A stretch of 64,000 nt of DNA from Siphonodentalium dalli (taxonomy: Eukaryota; Mollusca; Scaphopoda; Gadilida; Siphonodentaliidae): NCBI GenBank assembly GCA_032622095.1, contig CP136066.1, positions 183,122,716-183,186,715 on the forward strand, written 5' to 3'. Positions 34,400 to 46,738 of the stretch are shown here, in pieces. Both the position numbers and the translations under genes were made by a program. How positions within the stretch are numbered: position 1 is the stretch's first letter; every line of letters starts with the position of its first letter. The notes beneath the pieces were generated by a model, which saw only the letters and a list, made by a program, of their open reading frames with translations, did not search any database and had not been told where the DNA came from.

Positions 34400-34745
34400 G
34401 ATCAAAATTTTATGGTAAACATTGAAAACGGTCCAACCAGACCAACCTGTTGATTAAATATTCTGAAAATTCATATTCATACTTAAATATTTGAACTACA
34501 TGTAATACTACAGCTATAGGATTATATAATTGTTGACAAGTCACTCACTGTAACAGTTTTGTTTACATAACATTGGAAAAGGTCCAACCTGTTGATTAAA
34601 TATTCTGAAAATGTTATTCATAGTTAAATATTTGAACTAATAATACAGCTAGAATTATATATTTGTTGACAAATCACTGTAACAGTTTTGTTTACATAAC
34701 AATAGTTTCAACAGATGTAATTTTGTTATTGGCAATCTGTCAGTA
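34400..34745. repeat. tandem duplication, about 150 bp
   Basis: Two copies (about 34408-34560 and 34562-34700) share CCAACCTGTTGATTAAATAT and CACTGTAACAGTTTTGTTTA. A diverged direct copy lies at 57370-57450. Confidence 0.7.
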
Positions 34746-34959
34746 AGTGTTTTTATCTATTTCTCAATGCTCTTAGGGCATGCTGACCTTTATACAATTT
34801 TAATAAAATTTTGTTTGCACAATATAGTGGGTCGCCATTGAGGAGACCTAGAGCTCCCTTGAAATCTCCAAATGGCGGTTTGCCACACCATCCCGAACTA
34901 GACAAACCTCTCTGGTGGCCCCTTGCATTGAACCTATTAATTAAACCGGTACTTCAAGC

Positions 34960-36480
34960 TGGTATATACCCCTCTTATATAAGGATGGAAGATGCTACCA
35001 ATTTCAAACCGATGGTATTTATTCAGAGTTGACTCTCTTGTATTATGAAAGCAAGCCCAATGAGGCCATGCACCTATTGTATGTTTATAACACACAAAAG
35101 ACTATATAATAGCAGAATGCTAATATCTCTGATGATACAAACAATAAAATATCCAATTTATCCATAGTTGAATTTCATTTGGCTATATAGGAATGCATAC
35201 AATGTGGCTTTTATGTAGTTTCCACAAAGTATTTTAAGTAAAATATCCATCAAGTGATGTATTCTGCCTTGTCCTATATATTAAAATGCATGCAATGGTC
35301 ATGAGAAATGCTTAATGTATTGGTAGAGATGTCCATCTGATAAGAAATACTGACATTTTAGGTTTGATACACCATTTCAGCTGGCTTGGCATCTTTTAAA
35401 TTTGAAACCTAAGGGAATTTATTCAGCTTTGACTCTCTAAATTATGGAAGAAAGCCCAAATGAAGCCACTATTTGCATGTTTATAACATATATAAGGCTA
35501 TATCTCAGCAGAATACACCTCTCTGATGAAATAAACAATAACATATCAATAGTTTAATTTCATTTGGCTATACATGGATGCATACAATATTGCTTTTATG
35601 TAGTTTCCACAGACTATTTTAAGTAAAATATCCATCAAATGATGTTTTCTACATTGCCTTGTATATTAAAATGCATGCAATGACCATGAGAAATGTTTAA
35701 TTTATTGGCAGAGATATCCATCTAATAAAGAAGTACTAACATTTGATGTTTGTGACATCAATTCAGCAGGTCAGGCATGCTACAACTTTCAAACTAAGAG
35801 AATTTCCTCAGATTTGACTCTCTAAATGATGGAAGTTAGCCCAAAATGAAGCAACTATTTGCATGTTTATAATGTATAAGGCTATATCTTTCAAGAAGGC
35901 ATGCCTCTGATGAAATATACAATACCATATCAATAGTTTAATTTCATTTGGCTATACAGGGATGCATACAATATGGCTTTTAGGTAGTTTCCACAAAATA
36001 TTTTAAGTAAAATATTCAAAATATAATGTAATCTCCCTTGCCCTGTACATTAAAATCCTTGCAATGATCATGAGAAATGTTTAATTTATTGGCAGAGATA
36101 TCCATCTAATAAAGAAGTGCTAACATTTGATGTTTGTGACATCAATTCAGCAGGCCAGGCATGCTACAACTTTCAAACTAAGAGAATTTCCTCAGATTTG
36201 ACTCTCTAAAATCTAAATGATGGAAGTTAGCCCAAATGAAGCAACTATTTGCATGTTTATAATGTATAAGGCTATATCTTTGCAGAAGGCATGTCTCTGA
36301 TAATAAAAATAATAACATGTCTATAGTTCATAGTTCAGTTGGCTAGACAGGGTGCATAAAATATGACTTTAAGTTAGTTTTCAAAAACTATAATATCTAT
36401 TAAATGGTGTAATCTACCTTGCCCTGTGTATTAAAAGTGCATGCAATAACCTGAGAAATGTTTAGTTTATTGGCAAGCCT
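34960..36480. repeat. satellite, period about 385 bp, 4 copies
   Basis: The landmark TTTGGCTAtata/TTTGGCTATACA occurs near 35178, 35563, 35947 and 36338. Each unit also has ACTCTCTAAAT and ATGCATGCAATG-like words. Confidence 0.85.
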
Positions 36481-36755
36481 TGTAAACCAGTACATTCTCT
36501 TATATATGATGCGAGGCTCCATATGGATGACTCACATATATAAGAGAATGCTCTAACACATGGTCTTTAATGCTGCACTGGTCAGCGCAATTCCCGCCAT
36601 GGTCATATATACATGTATGGGAGGCCCTTTTCACATTTATTATTTATTTACGCTTCAGCGCAAATATTTGCGCTTAAGCACAAATATTTGCGCTTAATTG
36701 CAAATAACCTCTATCATTTGAGCTTAAGCGCAAATATATATGCTTAAGCAACGTA
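36481..36755. repeat. hairpin and GCGCTTAAGC words
   Basis: A CATTCTCTTATATAT hairpin with complementary arm at 36535-36551 recurs at 57070-57215. It is followed by a run of the self-complementary word GCTTAAGC alternating with GCAAATATTTGC at 36655-36745. Confidence 0.6.
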
Positions 36756-36929
36756 AATAAAAATTAATATGCATTGATTCCCCCCCCCCCCTGAATTAAT
36801 TTTAAATGGCACAGGCCAAAACACATCACTCAAGTCTATATAGGACCACCATATGAGTAATCCCTAGATACCTTTTATGACCATGCAAATGGTATAGATC
36901 TGTGCAGAAATGACACCAGATACAGAGAT

Positions 36930-37071
36930 GTGTTTAATTTCGTTCCGCTATAACCAACCGTTCCTGATATTTTGTTTACCGCCCGCGCCACGTCACGGGT
37001 ATTGGTTCGTCCATTTTGACAAATTTTCAAGGTCGCGGAAATGAATTCTTCACTTGATATGAATATTCAGG
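36930..37071 (+). promoter_or_regulatory. candidate promoter and first coding exon
   Basis: A locally GC-rich stretch (ACCGCCCGCGCCACGTCACG at about 36978) contains a CACGTCA, CRE-like word. It is followed by an ATG at 37041 with ten codons up to a strong donor, CAG|GTGAGTG, at 37070/37071. A later plus-strand segment after a TTTTTTTCAG acceptor at 41230 reads protein-like (Glu-Leu-Leu-Asp-Trp-Ile-Lys), but its phase does not fit directly. No gene product can be named. Confidence 0.3.
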
Positions 37072-37597
37072 TGAGTGAGCTAATAAGTAAACTGTTGAAG
37101 TGTTTTCTCTTTACGACAATGTTGTTACGAGTGATATACTTAATTGAACAATGATTAAAATTGCGTGATTTATTCATATTCTTCAAATGAAATCAACGTG
37201 AATTTTACTGTCCGTGAAATATGTAAATTTTTTTAGAATACGATGATCGGGTTGTGATATGTTATGATTTGTCATGTTAAAATAGTAACATCTGATGAAC
37301 TATGATTATACGGCATTGATCATTCGTATATCTATGTACCCCTACACAATATTCGCAAAACTGGGAAACTTTGCAAAAACGGTTTTTATTAAATTATAAT
37401 TTGTGCTTAATTTCTTTGCTATATAAAAGGATAAGTATTCCGTGAATGGGAATCTTTACTCTGCAAAATCAAATTCTGGCATAAAGCCATAATTGCTGTG
37501 TATTATCGGTCGATATTAATATGACAATACTAGTTGGAAGACAAAAAGGTAACATTTATTGAAAATATAACTTAAAAGGCAATTGTATATAAAGGTA

Positions 37598-37962
37598 TGG
37601 AGCCCCGGAGGTGACATCCGAATGTTTTTTGTGGCCACGAGAATAAAGTCGAGGCCACGAGAATATGAAGTCGTGGCCACGAGCATATGAAGTCGTGGTC
37701 ACGAGCATACCGGTATGAAGTCGTGGCCACGAGAATATGAAGTCGTGGCCACGAGAATATGAAGTCGTGGCCACGAGAATTAAGTCGTGGCCACGACTTC
37801 ATATTCTCGTGGCCACGACTTCATATTCTCGTGGCCACGACTTCATATTCTCGTGGCCACGAGTTTATTCTCGTGGCCACGACTTTATTCTCGTGGCCAC
37901 GACTTCATTTTCTCGTGGCCACGACTTAAAAAAAACATTCGGATGTCACCTCCGTGGCTCCA
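37598..37962. mobile_element. foldback of CGTGGCCACGA units, 10-bp TSD
   Basis: It is 365 bp. The ends TGGAGCCCCGGAGGTGACAT and the complement of TGGAGCCACGGAGGTGACAT enclose about 14 units of GTCGTGGCCACGAGAATATGAA, which switch orientation at the centre (about 37795). It is flanked by TATAAAGGTA at 37588-37597 and 37963-37972. Every long open frame over this region is a translation of the repeat. The duplication length suits a MULE-type, non-autonomous element. Confidence 0.85.
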
Positions 37963-38047
37963 TATAAAGGTACTTCTTCATAGCATTATTTTGAACAAAT
38001 GTGAACCTGATAATATTATTGTGTGGCCAATTCAACACTATGTGTAC

Positions 38048-38418
38048 GTTCAGACGACCACGATTCAATCGTAAGTGGAGGAATCGGGGCCCGACGAGAT
38101 CGTGGATAGTTTGTTCCCACAATTACGATGTCGTCCTACATGTACATGATTAGACAGTAGGTTGAACATCCTAAAGCATGTGATTGACTACACCGGTCAT
38201 TTCCAGCTACAATTTTTACGTACACAGGACTGCGAATCTTGCGTCGCAAGTGGGGGTATCAAACCAAGGATACGCCACAACTTCGCATCTAAAATCAAAC
38301 AGTGCTTGATAATATTTTTAACCTACGAATTTTATGTCAGCATGCACAGTCCAATTACCGGTTACTTCCTACGACGGAAAAGTTTCCACTTACGATTGAA
38401 TCGTGGTCGTCTGAACGT
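38048..38418. mobile_element. inverted-repeat MITE, first of head-to-head pair
   Basis: The ends are GTTCAGACGACCACGATTCA and its complement (ending 38418). Internal blocks (GATACGCCACAA, ACCGGTTACT, ATCGTGGATAGTTTG) reappear in reverse order and complement in 38430-38785. Confidence 0.75.
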
Positions 38419-38429
38419 TCACCAAGTGA

Positions 38430-38785
38430 ATGTTCTGATGATCACGATTCAATCGTAAGTGGAAAGATTTTGTTGTGGGTAGTAACCGGTAGTTGTACTG
38501 CGCATGCTCACGACATGATCGCGAGTGATAAAAAGTAATATCAAGCACTGTTTGATTTTAGATGCGAAATTGTGGCGTATCCTTGGTTACCTCCACTTGT
38601 GACTAAATCAGAACTGGGTGTGTACTTAAAATTCGTACAAAGTAAATGGAAAAAACATAGGGTAGTTAATCACATGATTAACCGCCTATATAAATATACT
38701 CATCTGCGATGACATCGTAATCGTGTCAACAAACTATCCATGATTTTGCCAGGTGAATCGTGGTCATCTGAATTTCCGAGGACGC
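38430..38785. mobile_element. inverted-repeat MITE, second of head-to-head pair
   Basis: It begins TGTTCTGATGATCACGATTC and ends GAATCGTGGTCATCTGAA. It is the inverted copy of 38048-38418, with an extra AT-rich stretch near 38610-38690. Confidence 0.7.
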
Positions 38786-39194
38786 TCACATTGTTGGAAG
38801 AATGAACTTTACACTTTGTTTATAAATATGTTTGCAAATTATGAAAATACATGTATCCATATATCACATACATGTATATGCAGCATATTTTTCTTCCAAT
38901 TGCATTAGCCACGGTCACTGTTTTTGAGCTACAGTACCGTGTACTAGTAGTTACGATACACCAAAAGAAAATTAATACAACCACAAGGATCTCGTTAAAT
39001 GAACATATATATGCATGTATAAGATGAATCACTATAATGTGTTTCCATGCCTGTTTGTGTAATGCCAATCAATGCGGCCTGACAACAGGCGATGGGTGGA
39101 GTTTATAAATTGATACCAGAAACAATGTCGGCAACTTCAAAGTTCATGGTGTGCTACATTTAACCCCCTACTTGTATATACAATACAACGCGGG

Positions 39195-40575
39195 AGGGGG
39201 GTCGGAAAATATGTTCAGGCATGTATGCTGATTTTTTCCATTCGACCCTTGTTGGGACCCACCCACCCCCGCGTCCAAACATCCACCCCCACCATTTTAA
39301 CAATAAAACAGATTTGCGGGGGGGTGGGAGAATGGAGATTCACTGTAAACAGCTGTACATGTATATGAATTTCTGTGAATAATATTTGTCATGGATGTTA
39401 ACATTGACATGTAAATAGGAACGACTCATTTTGGGGTCGTTCAGCAAAAAAACATGGCTGCCGGTCACCAGCCGGTGGCCATCTTGGAATTCAAAATTCA
39501 ATCCATTAGCATGAGCTACAAGCTCTGTTTGTCTGATCATCATGAAATTTGTCATTTCTGTTTATAAACACCGGTATTTCTCTTATTGTAATGAGTTTTA
39601 AGCCAAACTCATTGCAAAAACAGTCAAACGACTTGCAGGAAAAAAACATTTTAGTTGCGGAAAAAAATGTTTGTTGGTCCCATCAAGTTCAACCACCCAT
39701 CCACCCTGGCATACGTGCCCGGAAATCCCCCCTGATATGATGGCCAATCCACCCATCCAACCCGGCATACGTGCCCGGAAATCCCCCCTGATATTATGGC
39801 CAATATTTTTAAAGAAGTCAATCCGCAGTATATAAAGTGGTATATACTGGTATGTGTGATATTTGACATGCAGAAGTACTAGTTTGTGCCGCTATCTTCT
39901 AGTATACATCATTATGCTTGTATATTATACAGTATAATTTGTTCAATTCCCCAATGATTATGTATAATTGTGTTTACTAGTATATGCATGGAAATAGAGT
40001 ATTTGTGAACTCACCTAATTCAAGTAAAGATGATAAAATCAAATGTTGTATTGACATTTGGGGTTGGAATTTCAGGCACGTATGGCATTTTTTCCCTTTC
40101 GATCATTTTTTGTACCCACCCACCCCCACCGCCAAATTTTTTTTCCGTTTTCGGCAGTTTTTTCCGACCATTTTTTTTACACCCACCCCCCTTTTAACAC
40201 TAAAACAGAGATTTGCGGGGGGAAATTCACTGTAAACCGCTGTATATGAATTTCTGTGCATACTATTTATCATGGATGTTAACATGGACATGTAAATAGG
40301 AATGAGTCATTTTGAGGTCATTCGGCCAAAAAAACATGGCTGCCAGTGGCCATCTTGGATTTCAAGATTTGCAACAAAATACAACACGATAACTGTCTGC
40401 AGTCAGTTTACCAGTTAGAATTACATTATTTCTCTCATTCAAAGTGGTTTTGAAGCCCAACTCATTGCCAAAACACTAAAAAAACAAGCAGGAAATTTTT
40501 GTTTTAGTTTGCTTGTTGGTGGCTTTGACCACCCACCCACCCCGGCATACGTGCCGGAATTTTTTTTTTCACCCC
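39195..40575. repeat. segmental direct duplication, about 550 bp
   Basis: 39195-39790 and 40060-40575 share, in order, a C-rich CCCACCCACCCCC run, AAAACAG(A)GATTTGCGGGG, ATCATGGATGTTAACAT, AACATGGCTGCC, CTCATTGC and GGCATACGTGCC. A local CCCGGAAATCCCCCCTGATA doublet lies at 39718-39793. There is no coding sequence. Confidence 0.8.
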
Positions 40576-41060
40576 CCCCCTGCCCCCCCCCCCCCCAAGC
40601 TGTTTAAATTGCCTTAAAACATTTACAAATATATGATATTTACAAGACCAATATGATATCATACCGGTACCTATATACATGTATCTGGAATGTTTTTGGG
40701 AGTATTTGGTGCAGGTGCAGATTTTTTTGTCATGTAGTTGCTGGGTGGGGGGGGGGTGGAATATCCAAGCCTGGACATTTGAAAGAAAAAAAAAAGACCA
40801 TCAAATTCGTGAAAACAATAATTTTGTCACTTTTTTTTTTTAAATAAAAAATAAATTAATAAAAAAAAAAATTAATCTCAAAAAACATTTTTCTGGCCAT
40901 TTCAGAACCAAACGATTTCAAATGAGTGAAATTATATTTTAGTCGTACATGGGGGGCAAGATATCCAGGGTGGGGGAAAGATATCCTAGGATATCTTCCC
41001 CCCCCCCCCCCCCCCCGGGGGGAGATATCCAGGGGGGGGAGATATCCTGTTACACCGGTA
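40550..41060. repeat. homopolymer-rich stretch
   Basis: Long C, G, T and A runs (40561-40598, 40745-40756, 40787-40870, 40999-41040) are interspersed with GATATCC words. No gene. Confidence 0.8.
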
Positions 41061-41348
41061 CATGTATTTGTAGCTGTTTCTGACCATCATGCAGCATTTG
41101 AATGGATATAATTTACTGTTATAACTCGGCCCCCGGGTGATAAATTTGGATGATGTATCTTAATAATATGTATATGATCAGTCATTCCTCTTTTCTGATG
41201 TCATTACAAGCATTAAAATCTTTTTTTCAGACAGGAGGAGCTGCTTGACTGGATTAAGACATCAAAATTTCATTCAAGGCCTGATGTAATTATCTGATAA
41301 CCAATCATAGAATCATGTTTCCTGTCAGAGTGCTTCTTGCAGACACTG

Positions 41349-41655
41349 CATGGTGACCCATATAAAAATGTACCTGGGTAAATCTTGGTGTTTACCTAGG
41401 TATACCCCGGTACATATAGGTTTTACCCTGGTTCAACCCAGGTCACACCCAGGTTACACCCAGGTAAATCAGGGATTTATATAGATTTACCCAGGTGTTT
41501 TCTATATATGTTAGGTATAAACCCCAGTTTACCCGGGTTTTTACGGATTTACACCCAGGTATTTACACCAGGTATTTACACCCAGGTATTTACACCAGGG
41601 TTTCGCCCAGGTATTTACTACAGTGTTCACCCGGATATATACACCTGTGGTATTT
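41349..41655. repeat. minisatellite of ACCCAGGT words, half element
   Basis: It begins CATATAAAAATGTACCTGGG, which is the mirror of the end at 55575. The rest is variations on TTTACACCCAGGTA. It is probably one arm of the palindromic family at 54745-55575. Confidence 0.65.
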
Positions 41656-41689
41656 TGTTAAACTGTATAATCTGCATTGAAGTCACCTT

Positions 41690-43455
41690 ATTAACCCTTT
41701 CTATATTACAGCACCATTGGCGTGTAGTTACCTTATTAACCATTCTATATTAAATCATTAATTGACAGGTAGTTACCTTATTAACCCTTTCTATACTAAG
41801 TAACATTGGTGAGTAGTTACATTATTAACCCTTTCTTTATTAAAGCACCATTGATGTGAAGTTACCTTATTAACCCTTTCTTTATTAAAGCATCATTGAC
41901 GCGTAGTTACCTTATTAACCCTTTCTATATTAAAATATCATTGATGTGTAGTTACAATGTTAACCCTTTCTATAGTATAGCATCATTGGCGGGTAGTTGG
42001 CTCCTTAACTCTGTATATACCAAAGTATCATTGTCGTATATAGTAACCTTATTAACCCTTTCTATACTAAGTACCGTTGGCGTGTAGTTGCCTTATTAAC
42101 CCTTTCTATATTAAAGCATTAATTGACAGGTAGTTACCTTATTAACCCTTTCTATACTAAGTATCATTGGTGAGTAGTTGCATTATTAGCCCTTTCTATA
42201 TTAAAGCGCCATTGGCGGGTAGTTACCTTATTAACCATTTATGTATTAAAGCATCATTGACGTGTAGTTACCTTATTATAACCCTCTCTATATTAAAGCA
42301 TCATTATTGCTGGGTAGTTATCTTATTAACCCGTTCTATACTAAGTATCATTGGTGAGTAGTTACAGTATTAACCCTTTCTATATTAAAGCATCATTGAC
42401 GTGAAGTTACCTTATTAACCATTTCTGTATTAAAGCAGCATTGACATGTAGTTGTTAACCCTTTCTATATTAAAGCATCGTTGACGGGTAGTTGCCTAAT
42501 TAACCCTCTATATACTAAAGTATCATTGTCGTGTAGTTACCTTACCAACCCTTTCTATACTAAGTATCATTGGCGTGTAGTTACCTTATTAACCTTTTCT
42601 ATATTAAAGCATTAATTGACAGGTAGTTACATTAAACAACCCTTTCTATACTAAGTATCATTGGTGAGTAGTTACATTATAAACCATTTCTATATTAAAG
42701 CGCCATTGACGGGTAATTACCTTATTAACCATTTTTGTATCAAAGCATCATTGACGTGCAGTTACCATATTATAACACTTTCTATATTAAAGCATCATTG
42801 ACTGATAGTTACCATATTAACCCTTTCTATATTAAAGCACCATTGGCGTGTAATTACCTTATTAACCATTTCTACGTTGAAGCAATAATTGACAGGCAGT
42901 TACCTTATTAACCCTTTTTATAATGAGTATCATTGGTGATTAGTTACATTATTAACCCTTTCTACAATAAAGCATCATTGACATGTAGTTATCATAGTAG
43001 CCAGTTATATATTAAAGCATCATGGACGGTAGTTACCATATTAACCCTTTCTATATTAAAGCACCATTGGCGTGTAATTACCATATTAACCCTTTCTATA
43101 TTAAAACATCATTGACGTGTAGTTACCCTATTAGCCCTTTCTATATTTAAGCATCATTGACGTGTAGAACTTTATCTTATTAACCCTTTCTTTATTAAAG
43201 CATCATTGACATGTAGTTACCTTAGTAACCATTTCTACACTAAAGCATTATTGACGGGTAGTTACCTTATTAACCCTTTCTATATTAAAGCATCATTGAC
43301 AAGAAGTTAAATTATTAACCTTCTATAATAAGTATCATTGCCGTGTAGTTAGTTACCTTATAAAACCTTTCTATATTAAGACGTCGATCATTGACGGGTA
43401 GTTGTTACCTTATTAATCATTTATGTATTCAAGCATCATTGACGAGTAGTCACCT
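41690..43455. repeat. 1.8 kb minisatellite, about 46-bp unit
   Basis: Some 38 diverged units of the form GTAGTTACCTTATTAACCCT-TTCTATATTAAAGCATCATTGACGT. Units vary between 40 and 55 bp. It is not a CRISPR array, because there are no unique spacers between constant repeats. Confidence 0.9.
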
Positions 43456-44170
43456 TATTACTTGAAGTTTATTATGACAGTATGACAATACACTACCCCG
43501 GACAAATGAAGCAATATCATACTTTATCTAACAGCCTAGCTATAATTAGTGAACATTAAACTGACAAACAGACAATTTTCAGGGCCATTATTTAATATTA
43601 AAGGGATACAAAATAAAGAGATTTCTAATTATCAGTAAGAATTATTCTCCAAGTGATACTTATTATTTCAAATAAATGATTGCATATACTATAGTAGACC
43701 ATATACCAACAGGAAAATATTAGTGAATACAATTATTGTGTTTCAAAACTCGTTTCGTTTCGTTTCTGCAGCCAAATTACAATCTTAACTTTTAGTTATC
43801 GTTCTTCAAAATGAAGCGCGGATAATTCTTTGTGGTATTTTGAGTTAGTTTTGTCGCGAATCAACGCGGATTGACAGAAGGAAATGGTGTATTGGCTACA
43901 AACGGATAAACTGTGGACTTATATATAAGATTCGCCGATTTCTCCCCATGGATGTGCGCAAATATCGAAAAAGACTGAATTTCATGTGACAAAAAATATT
44001 TCAATTCCCGGAACAGTAAGAATTAAGCTGCGATAACGAAACGGATCAACTATAGTATTGAACAGTACCTCAGCTACCTGGCCATAACCAGAATATTTTC
44101 TCAAAATTGAATTTGTGGTACCGGTACAATCATGATGTAGTGCCAGTGGCCTGCTCATAATGCACCTGTC
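43456..44170. other. no gene seen
   Basis: AT-rich unique sequence between the minisatellite and the LINE fragment. Confidence 0.5.
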
Positions 44171-44184
44171 CAGAAGAAGAAGAA

Positions 44185-44698
44185 TTGAGAAGTTTGAAGA
44201 TCATGGACTACGCAGACACCATCTGGGACCCCTACCAACAAAATCACATCGACAAGCTGGAAAGAATCCAGCGTAGAGCAGCCCGTTTCATTAAAAGAGA
44301 CTATAAGAGCAAAGAAGATGGATATATGACCAAGATCCTCTACGAGCTAGATTTACCAACATTGCAGAAACGGCGGAAAATAAATCGGCTGGGATTCATG
44401 AGTAAGGTGGTGGGTGGATTGGTCCCGGCTATACCACCTATCAATACTTTACACCCGAAACAAGGCGTCTTAGATCGCAGAGCAAAGTTCTGAAAGGCTA
44501 CGTCACCAGCCAAATTCCTCGGCACCTAATTTAAAGGAACAACAGTCAGTGCTACGAGGCTATACCATACGTGTCAGCTCAGTTCGCTAATTCCACATTT
44601 GTTCGAACTATATGCGACTGGAATCAGCTGGAGGAATCCTTAATCCTACAACAACAGCCTGTGGATTCCTTCAAGAGTGCGCTGAAGGAAAAGATCTG
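44185..44698 (+). pseudogene. LINE ORF2 C-terminal fragment
   Basis: The first frame (44185-44493) encodes the region after the reverse transcriptase of CR1/Jockey-type elements: Asp-Tyr-Ala-Asp-Thr-Ile-Trp-Asp-Pro, Leu-Glu-Arg-Ile-Gln-Arg-Arg-Ala-Ala-Arg-Phe, Leu-Asp-Leu-Pro-Thr-Leu-Gln-Lys-Arg-Arg. After a stop and a frame change, homology resumes with Thr-Ile-Cys-Asp-Trp-Asn-Gln-Leu and Asp-Ser-Phe-Lys-Ser-Ala-Leu, ending at a TGA near 44698. The reverse transcriptase and endonuclease are absent, so this is a 5'-truncated, decayed copy. It is a different family from the LINE tails in the giant element. Confidence 0.85.
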
Positions 44699-44962
44699 AG
44701 ACTCTCTCGCCCGCTGCGAAATTACCATAATTGGGATCTGCAGCGTAACCATTCAGATTCAGATTGATCCACGATAGTAAGGGGTCAGTACATGTAGTAA
44801 GTACTGATAGTGATAAGCCTGCTGTACAATAATACTACTTTTGCTGTTTTACTGGTCTTAACTGAGTACTGTCAGTCTGTGTCAATGTGACATTGTTAAT
44901 TCAGTTCCACTCTAATGTACATTAACTGGCAATGATGCATCTGACGCTATTAAAGGCACCGG

Positions 44963-45175
44963 TAATCCCTAAATACCAGGAGGACGCGGCGTAGAAACTT
45001 GGTACAACAGTTGTTACACGACAAAGAAAATTATCAACAAGCTTAGTGAGCGTCATCATCAAAATTGCAAATTAAAACACGGCAATGGTAAATTGGTAAT
45101 CCCTACATACCAGGAGGACAAGGCATTGAAACTTGGGACAACAGTTGTTACACGGCAAAGAAATTTAAAACACAC
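44963..45175. repeat. direct repeat, about 130-bp spacing
   Basis: GGTAATCCCTAAATACCAGG at 44960 and GGTAATCCCTACATACCAGG at 45091. Both are followed by ACAACAGTTGTTACACG. Confidence 0.8.
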
Positions 45176-45470
45176 TGCACAGATGAATGTTTATACATGT
45201 ACTGTGCAGTCGAGATCACCTGGACTACAAATATTTGAGGATTATACTATTTGATGAGTAGATGCGTGACTGATAAAAGAATTAGAGACTCCATATTTAC
45301 TCGGAAGATAACAGTATACGATGCCATACAGTTGTTCCATAACACCTCAACCTTTGGTGGATATTAACAGTAAAACTAATGAAAATGATGAAAGCCAGAC
45401 TCAACATCAAGACAACATGTGCATGCATAAGTGACGGTTCAATGATTTTGACTCCATCAGATGATATTTA

Positions 45471-45848
45471 AGCGACACCAATTTTTAAGTCTGGTTTACG
45501 ATGTGGGGAGAAAAAAAGTTGATGCAGGAGGGAAAAAAATAAAAATAAAAAAGATTGTCCCCCCAATTTATATCAAGTAAATCGTGGAATTTTACATAAA
45601 TTTTACAAAAATTGTGAAAAAATGTTTTTGAATGAAATTCTGTTCAAACCAAACAAGACATATCTTGTCATGAAATACATGAAAATATGGATCTGTAAAT
45701 GATCATAAGCAGAACCGGATGCGACAGCACATGAAAATCAGTACGCGTGTAAAATATTTTGGGACAAAAAAATTAAAAAAAAATTTCATGAAATGGAAAC
45801 AAAGTTGTAGGAGGTGTTCGTAAACCAGACTTAAAAATTGGTGTCGCC
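45471..45848. mobile_element. Harbinger-like MITE, TTA duplication
   Basis: It is 378 bp with ends AGCGACACCAATTTTTAAGT and the complement of GGCGACACCAATTTTTAAGT, flanked by TTA at 45468-45470 and 45849-45851. The inverted copy is at 52721-53114. A TWA duplication is typical of PIF/Harbinger. Confidence 0.8.
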
Positions 45849-46040
45849 TTAGGCTCATGTTAACACAGGATCACATATTCTCAAAATAATTGTCTCCCTC
45901 AAGTTGGCCTCAACCATACTACTTAGTAGTATTTATATTTGATAGAACCTCAGTGAGACCATGTTGAAAATTACCATCAATGCAGTTCCAGTGTTGACGC
46001 AACGCGGTCATGTTACTTCAAACCAGTTGCAATGTTCCTT

Positions 46041-46738
46041 AGGCCAAAGAAAAAAGATACTATGTTTCCGTACATCGACCGACCCTAAAAATAACCCGCC
46101 GACCCTAAACTTTTTATTGATATTTTGAGAAAAAGTCAAAATTTTCGCAATTTTAATTTCCTGAGAGTGGATCTCCTGCCTGCTTTATGTCTTGTTTGGG
46201 ACTTATGGAACACTATCAACAGACATGGTGGGTGTGTATCTGTATATATACATGTAAAGAGGTTATCACTGCATATATTAGGGGTATACATGTACTAGTA
46301 GCTACTGTTTCCAAAAACCAGGCATGCTCGGTGGGTGTACTGGCTACCCCCAGACAATGGGATGTAATCGTCACAATACATGTACGGTATAATGGCGGTA
46401 TTATTGGTAAAATTCTTATAAAAAGTTAGTGACATCAATTTTGTACCAAGTTTATAGCCAAATTTATGAAAATGTGGTATTAGATATAATAAAAAACATA
46501 CGTAAGCATGAAGTAAGTTTGATTTTTTATCAATCTTAATGTATATTTCCACTGTGTTGATCAAGTAATACTTTCCCCATGGCACGGGTTGGCATTTTAT
46601 GTCACTTTGGTCGAGGTAGTTCAATATTTCTGCAGCTGGATAAAAAATATCAAAATAAAATAAAATAAAAAAAATTCCCTACCTACCTACCCTAAATTTT
46701 TTTACCGGAAACATACAATCTTTTTTCTTTGGCCTTTA
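46041..46738. mobile_element. terminal-inverted-repeat element, about 0.7 kb
   Basis: The left end GGCCAAAGAAAAAAGATACT is mirrored by the complement GGCCAAAGAAAAAAGATTGT at the right end. The second word of both arms contains TATGTTTCCG and CCTAAA. TTA-like bases flank both sides. No transposase. Confidence 0.6.

Noticed and set aside
37556-38074. Overlapping open frames rich in Ser-Trp-Pro-Arg and His-Asp-Phe
   Set aside because: They are translations of the GTCGTGGCCACGAGAATATG repeat in several frames and on both strands.
41690-43455. CRISPR-like array
   Set aside because: Units are contiguous and diverged, with no constant repeat separated by unique spacers, and the genome is eukaryotic.
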